Source: Pseudomonas viciae (GTDB taxonomy: Bacteria > Pseudomonadota > Gammaproteobacteria > Pseudomonadales > Pseudomonadaceae). From it: a stretch of DNA of 64,000 nucleotides. Positions 32,971 to 41,641 of this stretch are shown here, in pieces. Numbering within the stretch: position 1 is the stretch's first letter; every line of letters starts with the position of its first letter. Both the position numbers and the translations under genes were made by a program. The notes beneath the pieces are model-generated. The model saw nothing but the letters and a program-made list of their open reading frames with translations, was not told where the DNA came from and did not search any database. Where the stretch lies: NCBI RefSeq assembly GCF_004786035.1, contig NZ_CP035088.1, positions 6,595,001-6,659,000 of the forward strand, read 5' to 3'.

Positions 32971-33843
32971 TCAAAGGCTGATCGGCACAGCCTCAAACCG
33001 CACCCGCGGATGGGCGATCCGGTCCTGGGCGCGGACCAGTTCCAACTCGTAGCTGACACACGCCTGAGTCTCCAGCAACACTTCATGCACGGCGGCGGCG
33101 GTAAATTCGAACGCCGCCACCAGACTGTCGCCCAACAGTATCCGCGCCAGGAACAGCCCCGACGTCAGGTCCCCCACGCCCACCGGCTGGCGAGGGAAGG
33201 CCAGCAGCGGACGGCGCAGGTGCCAGCTGCCGTCAGCCGTCACCAGCAGCATTTCGAAGCTGTCATCGGGCTTGCCTGGGTAGGCCAGATGTTTGACCAG
33301 CACCGCCTTCGGTCCGCGGGCCAGTAGCGCGCGGGCCATGGCCAGGCAGTCCAGCAGCGACTGCGCCTTGCGCCCGGAGAAGCTGTCCAGCTCCAATTGG
33401 TTCGGGCACATGAGGTCCGCCACGGCCGCGGCCTCTTCCAGCAGAAACTGACTCACCTCGGGCGCTACGATGCAGCCCTTCTCCGGATGCCCCATGACCG
33501 GGTCGCACAGGTACAGCGCCTTGGGATTGGCGACCTTGATCCGCGCCACGCCCGTCAGAATCGCCCGCCCCTGAGCGGCGCTGCCCAGGTAACCGGACAG
33601 CACCGCATCACAGTTCCCCAGCTCACCGATCGCCGCAATGCCCTCTACCAATGCCGGTATTTGCTCAGGCGCAAGCACTTCCCCGGTCCATTGACCGTAT
33701 TGGGTGTGATTGGAAAATTGCACGGTATTGAGCGGCCATACGTTCACCCCGACCCGCTGCATGGGAAACACGGCAGCGCTGTTGCCAGCGTGACCGAATA
33801 CCACGTGAGACTGGATGGCAAGCAGATGAGGTGTACGTTTCAT
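32971..33843 (-). CDS. pdxY: Pyridoxal kinase PdxY
   Basis: A 290-residue ribokinase-fold pyridoxal kinase. It shows [77 protein letters not shown] and the anion-hole/catalytic region [17 protein letters not shown], where Asp acts as the base. It phosphorylates pyridoxal to PLP in the salvage pathway. The start [12 protein letters not shown] at 33843 matches PdxY; the 11-residue longer frame is not conserved. The length fits PdxY (about 287-290). Confidence 0.95.
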   Translation of the reverse strand: MKRTPHLLAIQSHVVFGHAGNSAAVFPMQRVGVNVWPLNTVQFSNHTQYGQWTGEVLAPEQIPALVEGIAAIGELGNCDAVLSGYLGSAAQGRAILTGVARIKVANPKALYLCDPVMGHPEKGCIVAPEVSQFLLEEAAAVADLMCPNQLELDSFSGRKAQSLLDCLAMARALLARGPKAVLVKHLAYPGKPDDSFEMLLVTADGSWHLRRPLLAFPRQPVGVGDLTSGLFLARILLGDSLVAAFEFTAAAVHEVLLETQACVSYELELVRAQDRIAHPRVRFEAVPISL

Positions 33844-33962
33844 GCGGGAAGTTTCCGTAAAACGATTGAAATTCAAGCCGCGCAGTATGCGACTAAACGC
33901 AGCCTGTACGACAGACCAGCGACACAGTTAAGCTGACCGCAACTTGTTGGAGCACTTCGTTC

Positions 33963-34385
33963 ATGCTGACCCTTGGAAATATTTTCGTGCTGATGCTGCT
34001 GGCCACTGGCTGCGCCTGGCTGTGGCACAACCACGGCTTGCGCGAGCGGGCCTTGGCGAGGGTCATGCAGCATTGCGCCAACCTCAAGATCGAGCTCCTG
34101 GACGGCAACGTGGCGCTGAAAAGGATCGGTTTCGTGAAAGATGCAAACGGCCGACGACGCCTGGCGCGTATCTATAATTTCGAATTTACCGTCACGGGTG
34201 AGACCCGCCATTCGGGCACCATTACCCAATTCGGTGCCCACAGCGCGCAAATCGAGCTGGCGCCCTACCCCATGCCGTTCGAAGAAACGCCCCAGGCGTC
34301 CATTGAAGCGGTCCAGACCAGGCCCCGGGCCGAAGTGATCGAGTTGAGTCAGTGGCGCCAGGAACACAACAAGTGGAAGCCTTGA
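33963..34385 (+). CDS. DUF3301 membrane-anchored protein
   Basis: A 140-residue protein of the DUF3301 family. One N-terminal membrane helix (about 4-21) is followed by HGLRERALARVMQHCANLKIELLDGNVALKRIGFVKDANGRRRLARIYNFEFTVTGETRHSGTITQFGAHSAQIELAPYPM. Widespread in gammaproteobacteria with no known role. Monocistronic; it faces the convergent COG0523 gene 12 bp away. Confidence 0.85.
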   Translation: MLTLGNIFVLMLLATGCAWLWHNHGLRERALARVMQHCANLKIELLDGNVALKRIGFVKDANGRRRLARIYNFEFTVTGETRHSGTITQFGAHSAQIELAPYPMPFEETPQASIEAVQTRPRAEVIELSQWRQEHNKWKP

Positions 34386-34397
34386 AACAGCGCTGAC

Positions 34398-35363
34398 TTA
34401 TTCACAACGACAACTCGCCAGACCGGCCTGTAGAGCATCAACGTCTTGCGCCTCGGCGAAAATCAGTTCGATCCGTGAGTCCTGTCGCCACTCGCTGGTC
34501 CCCCAATCCAGGACCGCGCCCTCCAGTGCATTGGCTGAAACCCAGCCGTCCACGCTGTGGATAACCATCTTCGCGCGTTTCCAACCCCAGCCTTGCAGCC
34601 ATTGAGTGAGCGCCGCCGTGTCGAACAACTGGCTCGGATGCCAGCGCCAGCCGATGCTCCAGCCACCTTCCTGCTGCTGATGCAGGCAGATCGGCAATCT
34701 CGGGTCGGTCCAGATGGCCGGCATGTAACCCACATCCTTGGGTAGCCTGAAGTTATCCACAACCCCACTCCCCCGAGTTGCAAGACCCGGCAGTCGATCC
34801 AGCGGCAACTCAGCCTGTTGCGTCCAATACAACGCAAGCGCCGGCAGTTGCGCCGTGATACGTGCTCGATCGATCTCAGAGAGCTTCTCGGACTTATTCA
34901 ATACCAGCAGCCCGGCATCGGCCAAAGCACGCTGCTGCGCATCAGGCAGTGGCTTACCGTCCGCCATCGCCTGGGCATCCAGCACCAGCACGCCAGGTTG
35001 GACACTCAGCACGCCGAGCCATGGAGCCTCGTTCAATTGCCGCATCAGTTGCGCCGGATGGCCCAGCCCCGAAGGTTCGATAAACAAACGGTCTGGTCGC
35101 GCCTTGCGCAGCAATCGACCGAGACCAATCTGAAACGGCGCGCCGTTGACGCAACACAAACAGCCCCCGGCCACTTCGCCCAGTGCGATACCATCGGCGG
35201 CCTGGGTCAGCAACGCGGCATCCAGACCGATCTGGCCGAACTCGTTGATCAGCACCGCCCAGCGTTCATTGGCCGGACGCTGTGTCAGCAGATGCTTGAT
35301 CAAGCTGGTCTTGCCAGCCCCCAAGGGGCCGGCGATGACATGGGTGGGAATGTTCTGCAACAT
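34398..35363 (-). CDS. COG0523 (CobW/YjiA) GTPase, putative zinc metallochaperone
   Basis: A 321-residue G3E-family GTPase. Walker A is GPLGAGKTS (about 12-20), the metal-binding CxCC motif is GGCLCC (Cys68, 70, 71), EPSGLGHP forms the switch region and LNKSE is the NKxD-like base-recognition motif, here with NKSE. The C-terminal CobW_C domain (about 215-320) is shortened. COG0523 proteins deliver zinc or other metals to client enzymes. It lies at the edge of a Zur-linked cluster with a second COG0523 protein, FolE2 and a metal importer, supporting a role under zinc shortage. No Zur box was seen directly upstream, where the divergent gene is only 27 bp away. Confidence 0.87.
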   Translation of the reverse strand: MLQNIPTHVIAGPLGAGKTSLIKHLLTQRPANERWAVLINEFGQIGLDAALLTQAADGIALGEVAGGCLCCVNGAPFQIGLGRLLRKARPDRLFIEPSGLGHPAQLMRQLNEAPWLGVLSVQPGVLVLDAQAMADGKPLPDAQQRALADAGLLVLNKSEKLSEIDRARITAQLPALALYWTQQAELPLDRLPGLATRGSGVVDNFRLPKDVGYMPAIWTDPRLPICLHQQQEGGWSIGWRWHPSQLFDTAALTQWLQGWGWKRAKMVIHSVDGWVSANALEGAVLDWGTSEWRQDSRIELIFAEAQDVDALQAGLASCRCE

Positions 35364-35390
35364 AATCGACGGCTTTCGATGGAGGTGAAA

Positions 35391-35744
35391 ATGCGGATGC
35401 TCGGCTGGTTGTTACTGGCATTGACGTCAAACCAGGCACTGGCCCAGGCTTGTGTTGTGCACAGTCAGGCGGAGCGGCTCGATGTAAAAGTCTGCCAGCA
35501 GAACCGCAACATCCCGCAGAAGTTGTTCGCCGACGGCTTCTGCCAGCCAAGCCTCGCCGGGCAAAAAGTCGAGGTGCAGTACGTCGATCAGTGCCCTGGC
35601 GGCGCGTTTGGCATCTGCAGCAACGCCCAGGTCGCCAATATGCCTTACCGCCAGGATATTCACTATTACGGCGTGGCCACTGACGCCGCTTATCTCCAGC
35701 CGTTTTGTGAAGGCCAAAGCCAGGGCAACTGGCTCAAACCTTAA
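35391..35744 (+). CDS. Small exported Cys-rich protein of unknown function
   Basis: A 117-residue protein. The N-terminal signal peptide MRMLGWLLLALTSNQALAQA is followed by a mature part with six Cys residues, suggesting three disulfides in the periplasm (ACVVHS, KVCQQN, GFCQPS, DQCPGG, GICSNA, PFCEGQ). The start ATG 35391 has GGAGG 4 bp upstream; Met3 is an alternative. It diverges from the COG0523 gene by 27 bp and its end overlaps the convergent DUF1826 gene by 4 bp. I do not recognise the family. Confidence 0.75.
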   Translation: MRMLGWLLLALTSNQALAQACVVHSQAERLDVKVCQQNRNIPQKLFADGFCQPSLAGQKVEVQYVDQCPGGAFGICSNAQVANMPYRQDIHYYGVATDAAYLQPFCEGQSQGNWLKP

Positions 35745-36394
35745 GCCAGCCAATCCAGTGTGAGGATCAATCGGCGCTCCCCCGGGGCCGGTTCCGGCGA
35801 GCGGTGGATCAGGCCGAACCCTTCATTGCCGTGCCACTTCTCGCCTTTAAGCAACGCCACATCACCGCTGTAAAGCTGCTGGATCATCCGCGGATCGCCG
35901 GGCTCGGCTTCAGGCTGCGCCAAACATCGACGGTCCATGGCACTTTCCTTGAGCCACTGACTGCCGACACCGACATAAGTAGTGATTAGCCGCACCGGTA
36001 CATGGTCAACGTGAAAGCGCGGACACATGGCCTTGTCCAGTGCGCGCAGACGCAGGCCGACACGTTTGGCGCCCAGCAGACAGGCAAACGCACTGACCAA
36101 CCAGGCAACGTCGGCGATAAAGCCTTCGTAACCTTGCAGATCGCTGAACCCCGCGGCCAGGCCGTGCAGCGCCGGCTGAGTGTCGTCCTCCGGCAAGTCG
36201 AGCACCAGCGACTCAGCCAGCGGCTGCTCCATCGAAAGCACCATGGCCGCAAAGTCGCTGATATGCGCCGGAAGCTGACGTTGCCAGACAGCCAGGTTGG
36301 TGCCGTCCTCCAGAATTTGTGTCAGGATCCGTGGCGTTTCACCTTGGACCTGCCGCACCGGTGCAGCCCTATTCAGGCTGGGCGCCAGCATCAC
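35741..36394 (-). CDS. DUF1826 protein with dioxygenase-like HxD...H...R signature
   Basis: A 217-residue DUF1826 protein. The family is found next to COG0523 GTPases in Zur regulons, but its activity is unknown. Visible here is [19 protein letters not shown] (His128, Asp130) followed about 67 residues later by GLIHRSP (His197) and [11 protein letters not shown] (Arg207/208). This spacing resembles the Fe(II)/2-oxoglutarate dioxygenase facial triad and 2OG-binding Arg on a double-stranded beta helix; that reading is my inference. Translation is coupled to the upstream COG0523 gene through a 4-bp ATGA overlap, so both are under the Zur box at 37700. Confidence 0.82.
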   Translation of the reverse strand: MMLAPSLNRAAPVRQVQGETPRILTQILEDGTNLAVWQRQLPAHISDFAAMVLSMEQPLAESLVLDLPEDDTQPALHGLAAGFSDLQGYEGFIADVAWLVSAFACLLGAKRVGLRLRALDKAMCPRFHVDHVPVRLITTYVGVGSQWLKESAMDRRCLAQPEAEPGDPRMIQQLYSGDVALLKGEKWHGNEGFGLIHRSPEPAPGERRLILTLDWLA

Positions 36395-37602
36395 GCTGCG
36401 ACCTCGTCGTCATGCCACGGGCCAAACGGGTCCGGCAGCAAGCGCCAACTTTCGACACCCAGGGCCATTTCCGCGTCGCTGAGCAGACAAGCGTCCAGTT
36501 CAGCGGTGAGCTGGGTGAAGTCGATGTCTTGTCCGATGAATACCAGCTCCTGGCGGCAATCGCCCGTGCTAGGCAGCCAGTTTTTCAGGATGGCAGCGCT
36601 ACTTTCCTCATCCTGCGGCCACTGGTTTTTTGGCACAAACCGCCACCAGCGCCCGGCAAATCCGTGCCGCATCAAACCGCCGGCCTGAGACCAACTGCCC
36701 GCTTCCTCAGGTTTGCTGGCCAGCCAGAAGAACCCTTTGGAACGCAGGAGTTTGCCGTTGGTCCACGGACGGTCGATCAAACTGAAAAAACGCTGAGGAT
36801 GAAACGGTCGGCGCGCCCGGTAGGCTGTCGAGGCGATGCCATATTCTTCGGTCTCGGGTACATGCTCGCCGCGCAGCTCCCGTAGCCAGCCAGGCGCTTG
36901 CGCGGCGCGTTCAAAGTCGAAAAGGCCGGTATCGAGAATGCGCCCCAAGGGGACCTGCCCCATGACCATGGGAATGATCTGCGCCTGGGCGTTGAGACGC
37001 TCCAGGATCGCAATCAATTCTTCCCGTTCGTCACGGCTGATCAGGTCGATTTTGCTGATTAAAATCACGTCGGCGAACTCGATCTGCTCGATCAGCAGGT
37101 CAGTAATCGAGCGCTCGTCTTCCTCGCCCAGGGTTTCGCCCCGGGACGCAAGGCTTTCGGCAGCCTGGAAATCCAGCAGGAAATTCACCCCATCAACCAC
37201 CGTCACCATGGTGTCGAGCCGGGCAACATCGGCCAGGCTGCGACCCTCTTCATCACGAAACGTGAAGGTTTCCGCCACCGGCAAGGGTTCAGAAATACCC
37301 GTGGACTCGATCAGCAGATAATCGAAGCGCCCCTCCCTGGCGAGCTGGCCGACTTCTTCCAGCAAGTCCTCACGCAGCGTGCAGCAGATGCAGCCGTTGC
37401 TCATTTCCACCAGTTTCTCTTCGGAGCGGCTCAGGGTGACATCTCGCTGGACTTCGCTGCCATCGATGTTGATCTCGCTCATATCGTTGACGATTACGGC
37501 GACGCGTAAATTGTCGCGATTGCGCAGGACATAGTTGAGCAGCGTGCTTTTACCGGCACCAAGAAATCCGGAAAGCACGGTAACGGGGAGGCGATTGGGC
37601 AT
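36391..37602 (-). CDS. COG0523 GTPase, ZigA-like zinc chaperone
   Basis: A 403-residue G3E GTPase of the longer ZigA/YciC type. It shows Walker [10 protein letters not shown] (about 12-20), CxCC in SNGCICC (Cys71, 73, 74), [22 protein letters not shown] as the base-recognition motif, and a CobW_C domain (about 265-390) with [13 protein letters not shown] and [16 protein letters not shown]. Such proteins are induced by zinc starvation and move zinc to client proteins; a histidine-utilisation link was reported for Acinetobacter ZigA. The start [10 protein letters not shown] at 37602 has GAGGA 8 bp upstream. It lies about 100 bp downstream of a strong Zur box, first in an operon with DUF1826. 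Confidence 0.92.
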   Translation of the reverse strand: MPNRLPVTVLSGFLGAGKSTLLNYVLRNRDNLRVAVIVNDMSEINIDGSEVQRDVTLSRSEEKLVEMSNGCICCTLREDLLEEVGQLAREGRFDYLLIESTGISEPLPVAETFTFRDEEGRSLADVARLDTMVTVVDGVNFLLDFQAAESLASRGETLGEEDERSITDLLIEQIEFADVILISKIDLISRDEREELIAILERLNAQAQIIPMVMGQVPLGRILDTGLFDFERAAQAPGWLRELRGEHVPETEEYGIASTAYRARRPFHPQRFFSLIDRPWTNGKLLRSKGFFWLASKPEEAGSWSQAGGLMRHGFAGRWWRFVPKNQWPQDEESSAAILKNWLPSTGDCRQELVFIGQDIDFTQLTAELDACLLSDAEMALGVESWRLLPDPFGPWHDDEVAA

Positions 37603-37699
37603 CAGGTATATCCTCATCGGGGCGGCCATTGCTGACGCTGTTCACGCGCGTTTTGGCTCGTTTTCAGGCTTGGGCTTGGATCATGCCTGGGTAGTTTTA

Positions 37700-37714
37700 T
37701 GTTATAGTATAACA
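37700..37714. promoter_or_regulatory. Zur box in divergent promoter
   Basis: TGTTATAGTATAACA is a perfect inverted repeat that matches the gammaproteobacterial Zur consensus core TGTTATAnTATAACA. It lies between the ZigA-like/DUF1826 operon and the small exported protein gene, so it probably represses both when zinc is sufficient. Confidence 0.92.
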
Positions 37715-37761
37715 ACACAATTCAGCCAGCCCTGCCGCCCTCATTAGCCTGAGAACAATCG

Positions 37762-38160
37762 ATGCACACTTGTCTGAAACTCGTATTAGCGAGCCCGTTG
37801 TTGCTGTTGGCGCTGAGCGCTTCGGCCCAAAGCCCGCTCTTGGCCAACTGCACCCGCAGTGCGAGCTTGCTGGCGTGCGTTGACGGGCAAGGTAATGCCT
37901 ACAGCGTCGCAACAAGCGGAAACACCCTTTATCTGCGTGGTTTTGAAGCGGTCAGTCGTCGCCATTGGGCGCAAACGAACAGTCGTTACGGTCAAATCAC
38001 TTTCTTCACAGGCTTGGCGTCCGATGGTGAAAGTTGGGTTGGATACAACCGACGAGTTGGCTGGACGACCATCAACCGCTTCTCCAGCGCAGGCGGTGGT
38101 GGTAGCGGCGGTGCGTTCATATGCGGCCGCATGAACGGTTGTCAGAGTTCGTCGCACTGA
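37762..38160 (+). CDS. Small exported Gly-rich protein under a Zur box
   Basis: A 132-residue protein with signal peptide MHTCLKLVLASPLLLLALSASA (about 1-22). The mature part has four Cys (ANCTRS, LLACVDG, FICGRM, NGCQSS) and a beta-like middle (GNAYSVATSGNTLYLRGFEA, GQITFFTGLASDGESWVGYNRR). A Gly run (SAGGGGSGGAF) precedes the end. It is not His-rich. The gene starts 48 bp after a perfect Zur box and is followed by a second Zur box before folE2, so zinc-limitation control is likely. I do not recognise the family. A periplasmic role linked to the metal ABC importer, as AztD has in other bacteria, is possible but unproven. Confidence 0.78.
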   Translation: MHTCLKLVLASPLLLLALSASAQSPLLANCTRSASLLACVDGQGNAYSVATSGNTLYLRGFEAVSRRHWAQTNSRYGQITFFTGLASDGESWVGYNRRVGWTTINRFSSAGGGGSGGAFICGRMNGCQSSSH

Positions 38161-38176
38161 TGTTTCACGTGGAACG
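38161..38176. other. parS-like ParB-binding site
   Basis: TGTTTCACGTGGAACG matches the parS consensus TGTTYCACGTGRAACA at 15 of 16 positions. It begins one base after the stop codon of the small exported protein. See the two further copies at 38674 and 48055. Confidence 0.75.
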
Positions 38177-38228
38177 TGGGAGTAAAGAAATGAAACTCCG
38201 TTCATGAAAGAGGTTTATTCGAATTGAC

Positions 38229-38243
38229 TGTTATACTATAACA
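38229..38243. promoter_or_regulatory. Zur box upstream of folE2
   Basis: TGTTATACTATAACA, followed by TTAAATT, is a perfect Zur-type inverted repeat, 31 bp before the folE2 start. It should control folE2 and the downstream metal ABC transporter genes that overlap it. Confidence 0.92.
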
Positions 38244-38273
38244 TTAAATTCGAACCTATGATGGACCTTGCCC

Positions 38274-39170
38274 ATGAATGCGTTAACGCTGCCAGATGTT
38301 GCTGCGCAGGCTTCACGCCAAGCTTTACCCCTCGATTGGGTAGGCATGTGTGGGATCGCCACACCGGTTTTGATCGACGGCCAGCGTCTGAGCGCGACGG
38401 CCGACGCAGGTGTCAGCCTCGACGACGGTGATGCTCGTGGCATCCATATGTCACGTTTGTATTTGGCGCTGGAAATACTTGAAGAAACACCTCTTTCTCC
38501 AGCGCTATTGCATCGCGTATTGCGGCAATTTCTCGATAGCCATGAAGGCCTGTCCCATTTTGCTTCCCTAAGCATCCACACCGATTTGTTGCTTAAACGT
38601 CCGGCGCTAATCAGCCCGCTGGCCGGCTGGAAGCGTTATCCCGTGAGTATTGAAGCGCACCTGAAATACGCAGTGTTCCACGTGGAACTGAAAATTCAGA
38701 TCCCCTACTCGTCCACCTGCCCTTGCTCAGCGGCGCTCGCCCGACAGTTGATTCAGCAGCAATTCGTAGACGACTTCGCCAACCAAAGCCTCGAGCACGC
38801 TGAAATCCTGGCCTGGCTGGGCTCAGCAAACGGCATTGTCGCTACTCCCCACAGTCAACGCAGCATGGCCACGTTGAATCTACGGCTGGACACCCATGTC
38901 GACGAATTGCCGCTGCTGTCTCTCATCAACGAGGCCGAAGCGGCCCTAGGCACTGCTGTGCAAACCGCAGTCAAACGCGCCGATGAGCAGGCGTTCGCGC
39001 TCGCCAACGGCCAAAACCTGATGTTCTGCGAAGACGCCGCTCGGCGATTGAGCACCGCCTTGAGGCGCTCATCCAGCATCACCGCCCTGGATGTACGCGT
39101 CGTCCACGCCGAGAGCCTGCACGCCCATGACGCCGTGGCCCAAAGCCGCTGGCAGCGGGAGGCATCATGA
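38274..39170 (+). CDS. folE2: GTP cyclohydrolase I type IB (FolE2)
   Basis: A 298-residue FolE2 protein. It shows DWVGMCGIATPVLI, the signature ARGIHMSRLY, IPYSSTCPCSAALARQL with the catalytic Cys149, and ATPHSQRS. FolE2 makes 7,8-dihydroneopterin triphosphate from GTP, the first step of folate synthesis, and works without zinc (Mn or Fe can serve), replacing FolE under zinc shortage. Start ATG 38274 is preferred to the TTG 6 bp upstream. It sits behind a Zur box and overlaps the ABC ATPase gene by 4 bp (ATGA), forming one Zur-controlled operon. Codons for VFHVEL contain a parS-like site. Confidence 0.94.
   Translation: MNALTLPDVAAQASRQALPLDWVGMCGIATPVLIDGQRLSATADAGVSLDDGDARGIHMSRLYLALEILEETPLSPALLHRVLRQFLDSHEGLSHFASLSIHTDLLLKRPALISPLAGWKRYPVSIEAHLKYAVFHVELKIQIPYSSTCPCSAALARQLIQQQFVDDFANQSLEHAEILAWLGSANGIVATPHSQRSMATLNLRLDTHVDELPLLSLINEAEAALGTAVQTAVKRADEQAFALANGQNLMFCEDAARRLSTALRRSSSITALDVRVVHAESLHAHDAVAQSRWQREAS
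38674..38689. other. parS-like ParB-binding site inside folE2
   Basis: TGTTCCACGTGGAACT contains the perfect 14-bp parS palindrome GTTCCACGTGGAAC used by ParB in Pseudomonas. Confidence 0.88.
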
Positions 39171-39835
39171 TCCGTTGCCAAACCTTGCGCTGGGGTGCCC
39201 CTGGGCAACCTCTCACACCACCGCTGAATATGGAGCGGCCAGCGGGCAGCCTGACGGCCATCATCGGCGCCAACGGTTCGGGTAAGAGCAGCCTGCTGAA
39301 AGTACTCGCGGGGTTGCAAAAACCCCTGTCCGGGAAGGTCACGCTGGACGTCCCCCGCCGCGGCGGTGTCTCATTCCTGCCGCAGCAACAACATCTGGAT
39401 CGGCAGTTCCCCATCAGCTTGCAGGAGTTGGTGGCCGCCGGCTCCTGGGGGAATAGGCACACACCCGCCATGCGCAGGCAACTGCTCCAGACAGCCTTGG
39501 AAGACTGGGCTCTGGCGGGGCTGGAAAATCGTCCGTTGATGGCATTGTCTGGCGGCGAGTTACAACGCGCCCTGCTCGCTCGCCTGAGCCTGGCCGAAGC
39601 GCCGCTGCTGTTGCTCGACGAACCCCACGCGGCCCTCGACGAACAAGGCCAGGCGCTACTGTGGAAACACATCCATGGCTGGCACGCGGCGGGCAGAACC
39701 GTGGTGGTGGTTTGTCATGACCTGGCGGCGGTACGCGAACACATTCCTCACACATTGCTGGTCAGCCACGCCGGCTGCACGCTCAATCGCAGTGTCGACT
39801 TGATCGCCCAACAACCTCGCATGCGGGTGGCGTGA
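39167..39835 (+). CDS. Metal ABC transporter ATPase (ZnuC-like)
   Basis: A 222-residue ABC ATPase. It shows Walker A GANGSGKSS, Q-loop FLPQQQHLDRQFP, signature LSGGELQRALLARL, Walker B LLLLDEPHAALDE and the H-loop VVVVCHDLAAV. It powers import of a divalent metal, probably zinc, together with the permease and binding protein that follow. It overlaps folE2 by 4 bp and the permease gene by 1-4 bp, so it belongs to the Zur-controlled operon. It is distinct from a classical znuACB/zur locus: no zur gene is present. Confidence 0.9.
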   Translation: MIRCQTLRWGAPGQPLTPPLNMERPAGSLTAIIGANGSGKSSLLKVLAGLQKPLSGKVTLDVPRRGGVSFLPQQQHLDRQFPISLQELVAAGSWGNRHTPAMRRQLLQTALEDWALAGLENRPLMALSGGELQRALLARLSLAEAPLLLLDEPHAALDEQGQALLWKHIHGWHAAGRTVVVVCHDLAAVREHIPHTLLVSHAGCTLNRSVDLIAQQPRMRVA

Positions 39836-40701
39836 TGCTCGCGGCCACCCATCTCTGGCAACCATTCCAGGAGTTCGTCTTCATGCGCCGGGCCTTGCTT
39901 GGCGGTCTGGTATTGGCGTGCAGCACAGCCCCGCTGGGAGTATTTCTGATTCTTCGACGTATGAGTCTGATCGGCGATGCCGTGGCTCACGGTATTTTGC
40001 CAGGCGCCGCCCTGGGTTTCTGGTTCGCTGGATTGAGCCTGCCAGCCCTGACAATCGGTGGCCTCGGCGCGGGCCTGGGCATGGCCGGGCTGGCAGCCTG
40101 GATTACCCGACGCACCGGTCTGCGGGAAGACGCCAGCCTCGCGGCGATTTATCCGATTTCCCTGGCAGCCGGCGTGTTGATCCTCGGCATGGCCGGCAAA
40201 CGCCTGGATTTGCTTCACTTGCTGTTCGGCTCGGCACTGGCGGTAGACGGCCCGACACTCACCGGCATGCTCTGGGTTTCCGGGGCCAGCCTGGTGGCCA
40301 TGGCGCTGATTTATCGGCCCCTATTGCTCGACACCCTGGATCCGCTGTTCCTGCAAACCGTCAGTCGCTTGGGCCCTTTGGCCCATGGCGTGTTTCTGAC
40401 GTTGGTGGTGTTGAATCTGGTGATCGGCTTCCAGGCCATCGGTGCGCTGATGGTGGTCGGCCTGATGATGCTTCCGGCTGCCGCTTCGCGATTCTGGAGC
40501 CGGCGCCTGCCGATTCTAATGATGGTCGCGGCGCTGCTCGGTTGTCTTTCGGTGTGGCTGGGCCTGTTGCTGTCCTTCTATTTCTCGCTGCCCAGCGGAC
40601 CGGCCATCGTACTGGTAGCCGGCGCGTTATATCTGTTGTCCGTGGTGTTCGGTCCGGTGCACGGTTTGTTGCGCCGCCCGCCTTTGCTCACATCCCAATG
40701 A
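39835..40701 (+). CDS. Metal ABC transporter permease (ZnuB-like)
   Basis: A 288-residue ABC-3 family permease with about eight membrane helices. It shows FMRRALLGGLVLACSTAPLGVFLILRRMSLIGDAVAHGILPGAALGF near the N terminus and IGFQAIGALMVVGLMMLPAAAS, both typical of zinc/manganese importers. The start may be GTG 39832 or ATG 39835; both overlap the ATPase gene's stop codon. It acts in the inner membrane with the neighbouring ATPase and binding protein. Confidence 0.9.
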   Translation: MLAATHLWQPFQEFVFMRRALLGGLVLACSTAPLGVFLILRRMSLIGDAVAHGILPGAALGFWFAGLSLPALTIGGLGAGLGMAGLAAWITRRTGLREDASLAAIYPISLAAGVLILGMAGKRLDLLHLLFGSALAVDGPTLTGMLWVSGASLVAMALIYRPLLLDTLDPLFLQTVSRLGPLAHGVFLTLVVLNLVIGFQAIGALMVVGLMMLPAAASRFWSRRLPILMMVAALLGCLSVWLGLLLSFYFSLPSGPAIVLVAGALYLLSVVFGPVHGLLRRPPLLTSQ

Positions 40702-40712
40702 GGTGTTTCCCG

Positions 40713-41588
40713 ATGCGCGTCCTGCTCGTGCTGTTCAGTCTGATGCTGTCCATGTCCTTATCCGCCGCCGAAAAACTTCAGGTGGTAACCAGCTTCAGCA
40801 TCCTCGCCGACATGACCCGACAGGTCGGTGGCGAGCATATCCAAATCACCAACATGGTCGGGCCGGACGCCGATGCGCACACTTACGAACCCACACCAGA
40901 CGACGCCAAGGCGCTACTCCGCGCTAAGCTGATCATCAAGAATGGGCTGGGTTTCGAGCCATGGTTGGATCGCCTGGTCACCAGCACGGAAACCGGCGCC
41001 CCGGTGATCAGCGCCAGCCGCGGGGTGATCCCACGTTCGCTGGATGAAGATGGCGAGACCATCCCCGACCCTCACGCCTGGCACAACCTGGCAAACGCCG
41101 AACTGTATGTCAGCAACATCACCAAGGCACTGGAAGCGGCAGACCCGGCGAACAAGGCTGACTACGAACGCAACAGCCAGGCGTATCTGAAGAAGATCTA
41201 CGCCCTGCTCGCCGAAGCCAAGGCCAAGCTCGGGGCCTTGCCGCCAGGCAATCGCAAGATCGTGACGTCTCACGATGCGTTCGGTTACTTGGGCCAGGCC
41301 TACGGTATCGAGTTCATGGCGCCTCAGGGGTTGTCCACTGAACGTGAACCTTCGGCTGCAGAAGTCGCCGCGTTGATCACCCAGATTCGCCAGGCGAAAG
41401 TCAAAGCGGTGTTCATGGAAAACATCAAGGATGCGCGCCTGCTCAAGCAGATCGCTGACGAAAGCGGCGCGCACATTGGCGGTACGCTGTACTCCGATGC
41501 CCTAGCGACCAGCGGACCGGCCAGCACCTTCACGGGGCTGTTTGAATACAACCTCAATACGTTGTACGAGGCGTTGAGCCGGCCTTGA
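40713..41588 (+). CDS. Periplasmic metal-binding protein (ZnuA/AztC-like, cluster A-I)
   Basis: A 291-residue metal-binding lipocalin-free solute receptor of the ZnuA/PsaA class. It has a signal peptide (about 1-18), then VVTSFSILADMTRQVGG, MVGPDADAHTYEPTPDDAK (His56), PDPHAWHNLANAELYVSNI (His121), SHDAFGYLGQAYGIEF, a conserved Glu region STEREPSAAEV and an Asp in TLYSDALA. It lacks the His-rich loop of ZnuA, resembling AztC or MntC-type receptors; zinc is favoured because of the Zur box upstream. ATG 40713 with GAGGTG 7 bp upstream is chosen; ATG 40698 would add 5 residues. Confidence 0.9.
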   Translation: MRVLLVLFSLMLSMSLSAAEKLQVVTSFSILADMTRQVGGEHIQITNMVGPDADAHTYEPTPDDAKALLRAKLIIKNGLGFEPWLDRLVTSTETGAPVISASRGVIPRSLDEDGETIPDPHAWHNLANAELYVSNITKALEAADPANKADYERNSQAYLKKIYALLAEAKAKLGALPPGNRKIVTSHDAFGYLGQAYGIEFMAPQGLSTEREPSAAEVAALITQIRQAKVKAVFMENIKDARLLKQIADESGAHIGGTLYSDALATSGPASTFTGLFEYNLNTLYEALSRP

Positions 41589-41596
41589 TCGATCAT

Positions 41597-41623
41597 GCGT
41601 GGGAGCAAGCTTTGCTCTCACGC
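41597..41623. repeat. Degenerate REP hairpin after the metal ABC operon
   Basis: GCGTGGGAGCAA pairs with TTGCTCTCACGC around a 3-nt loop. It looks like a decayed single REP and probably ends the Zur-controlled operon. Confidence 0.6.
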
Positions 41624-41641
41624 TGTTACTACACATGAGGC

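Noticed and set aside
11137..34761. Isolated perfect DnaA boxes at 11137, 34556 and 34753
   Set aside because: Single 9-mers inside coding sequence without AT-rich unwinding regions; not an origin, and only counted as context for the 3664-3769 array.
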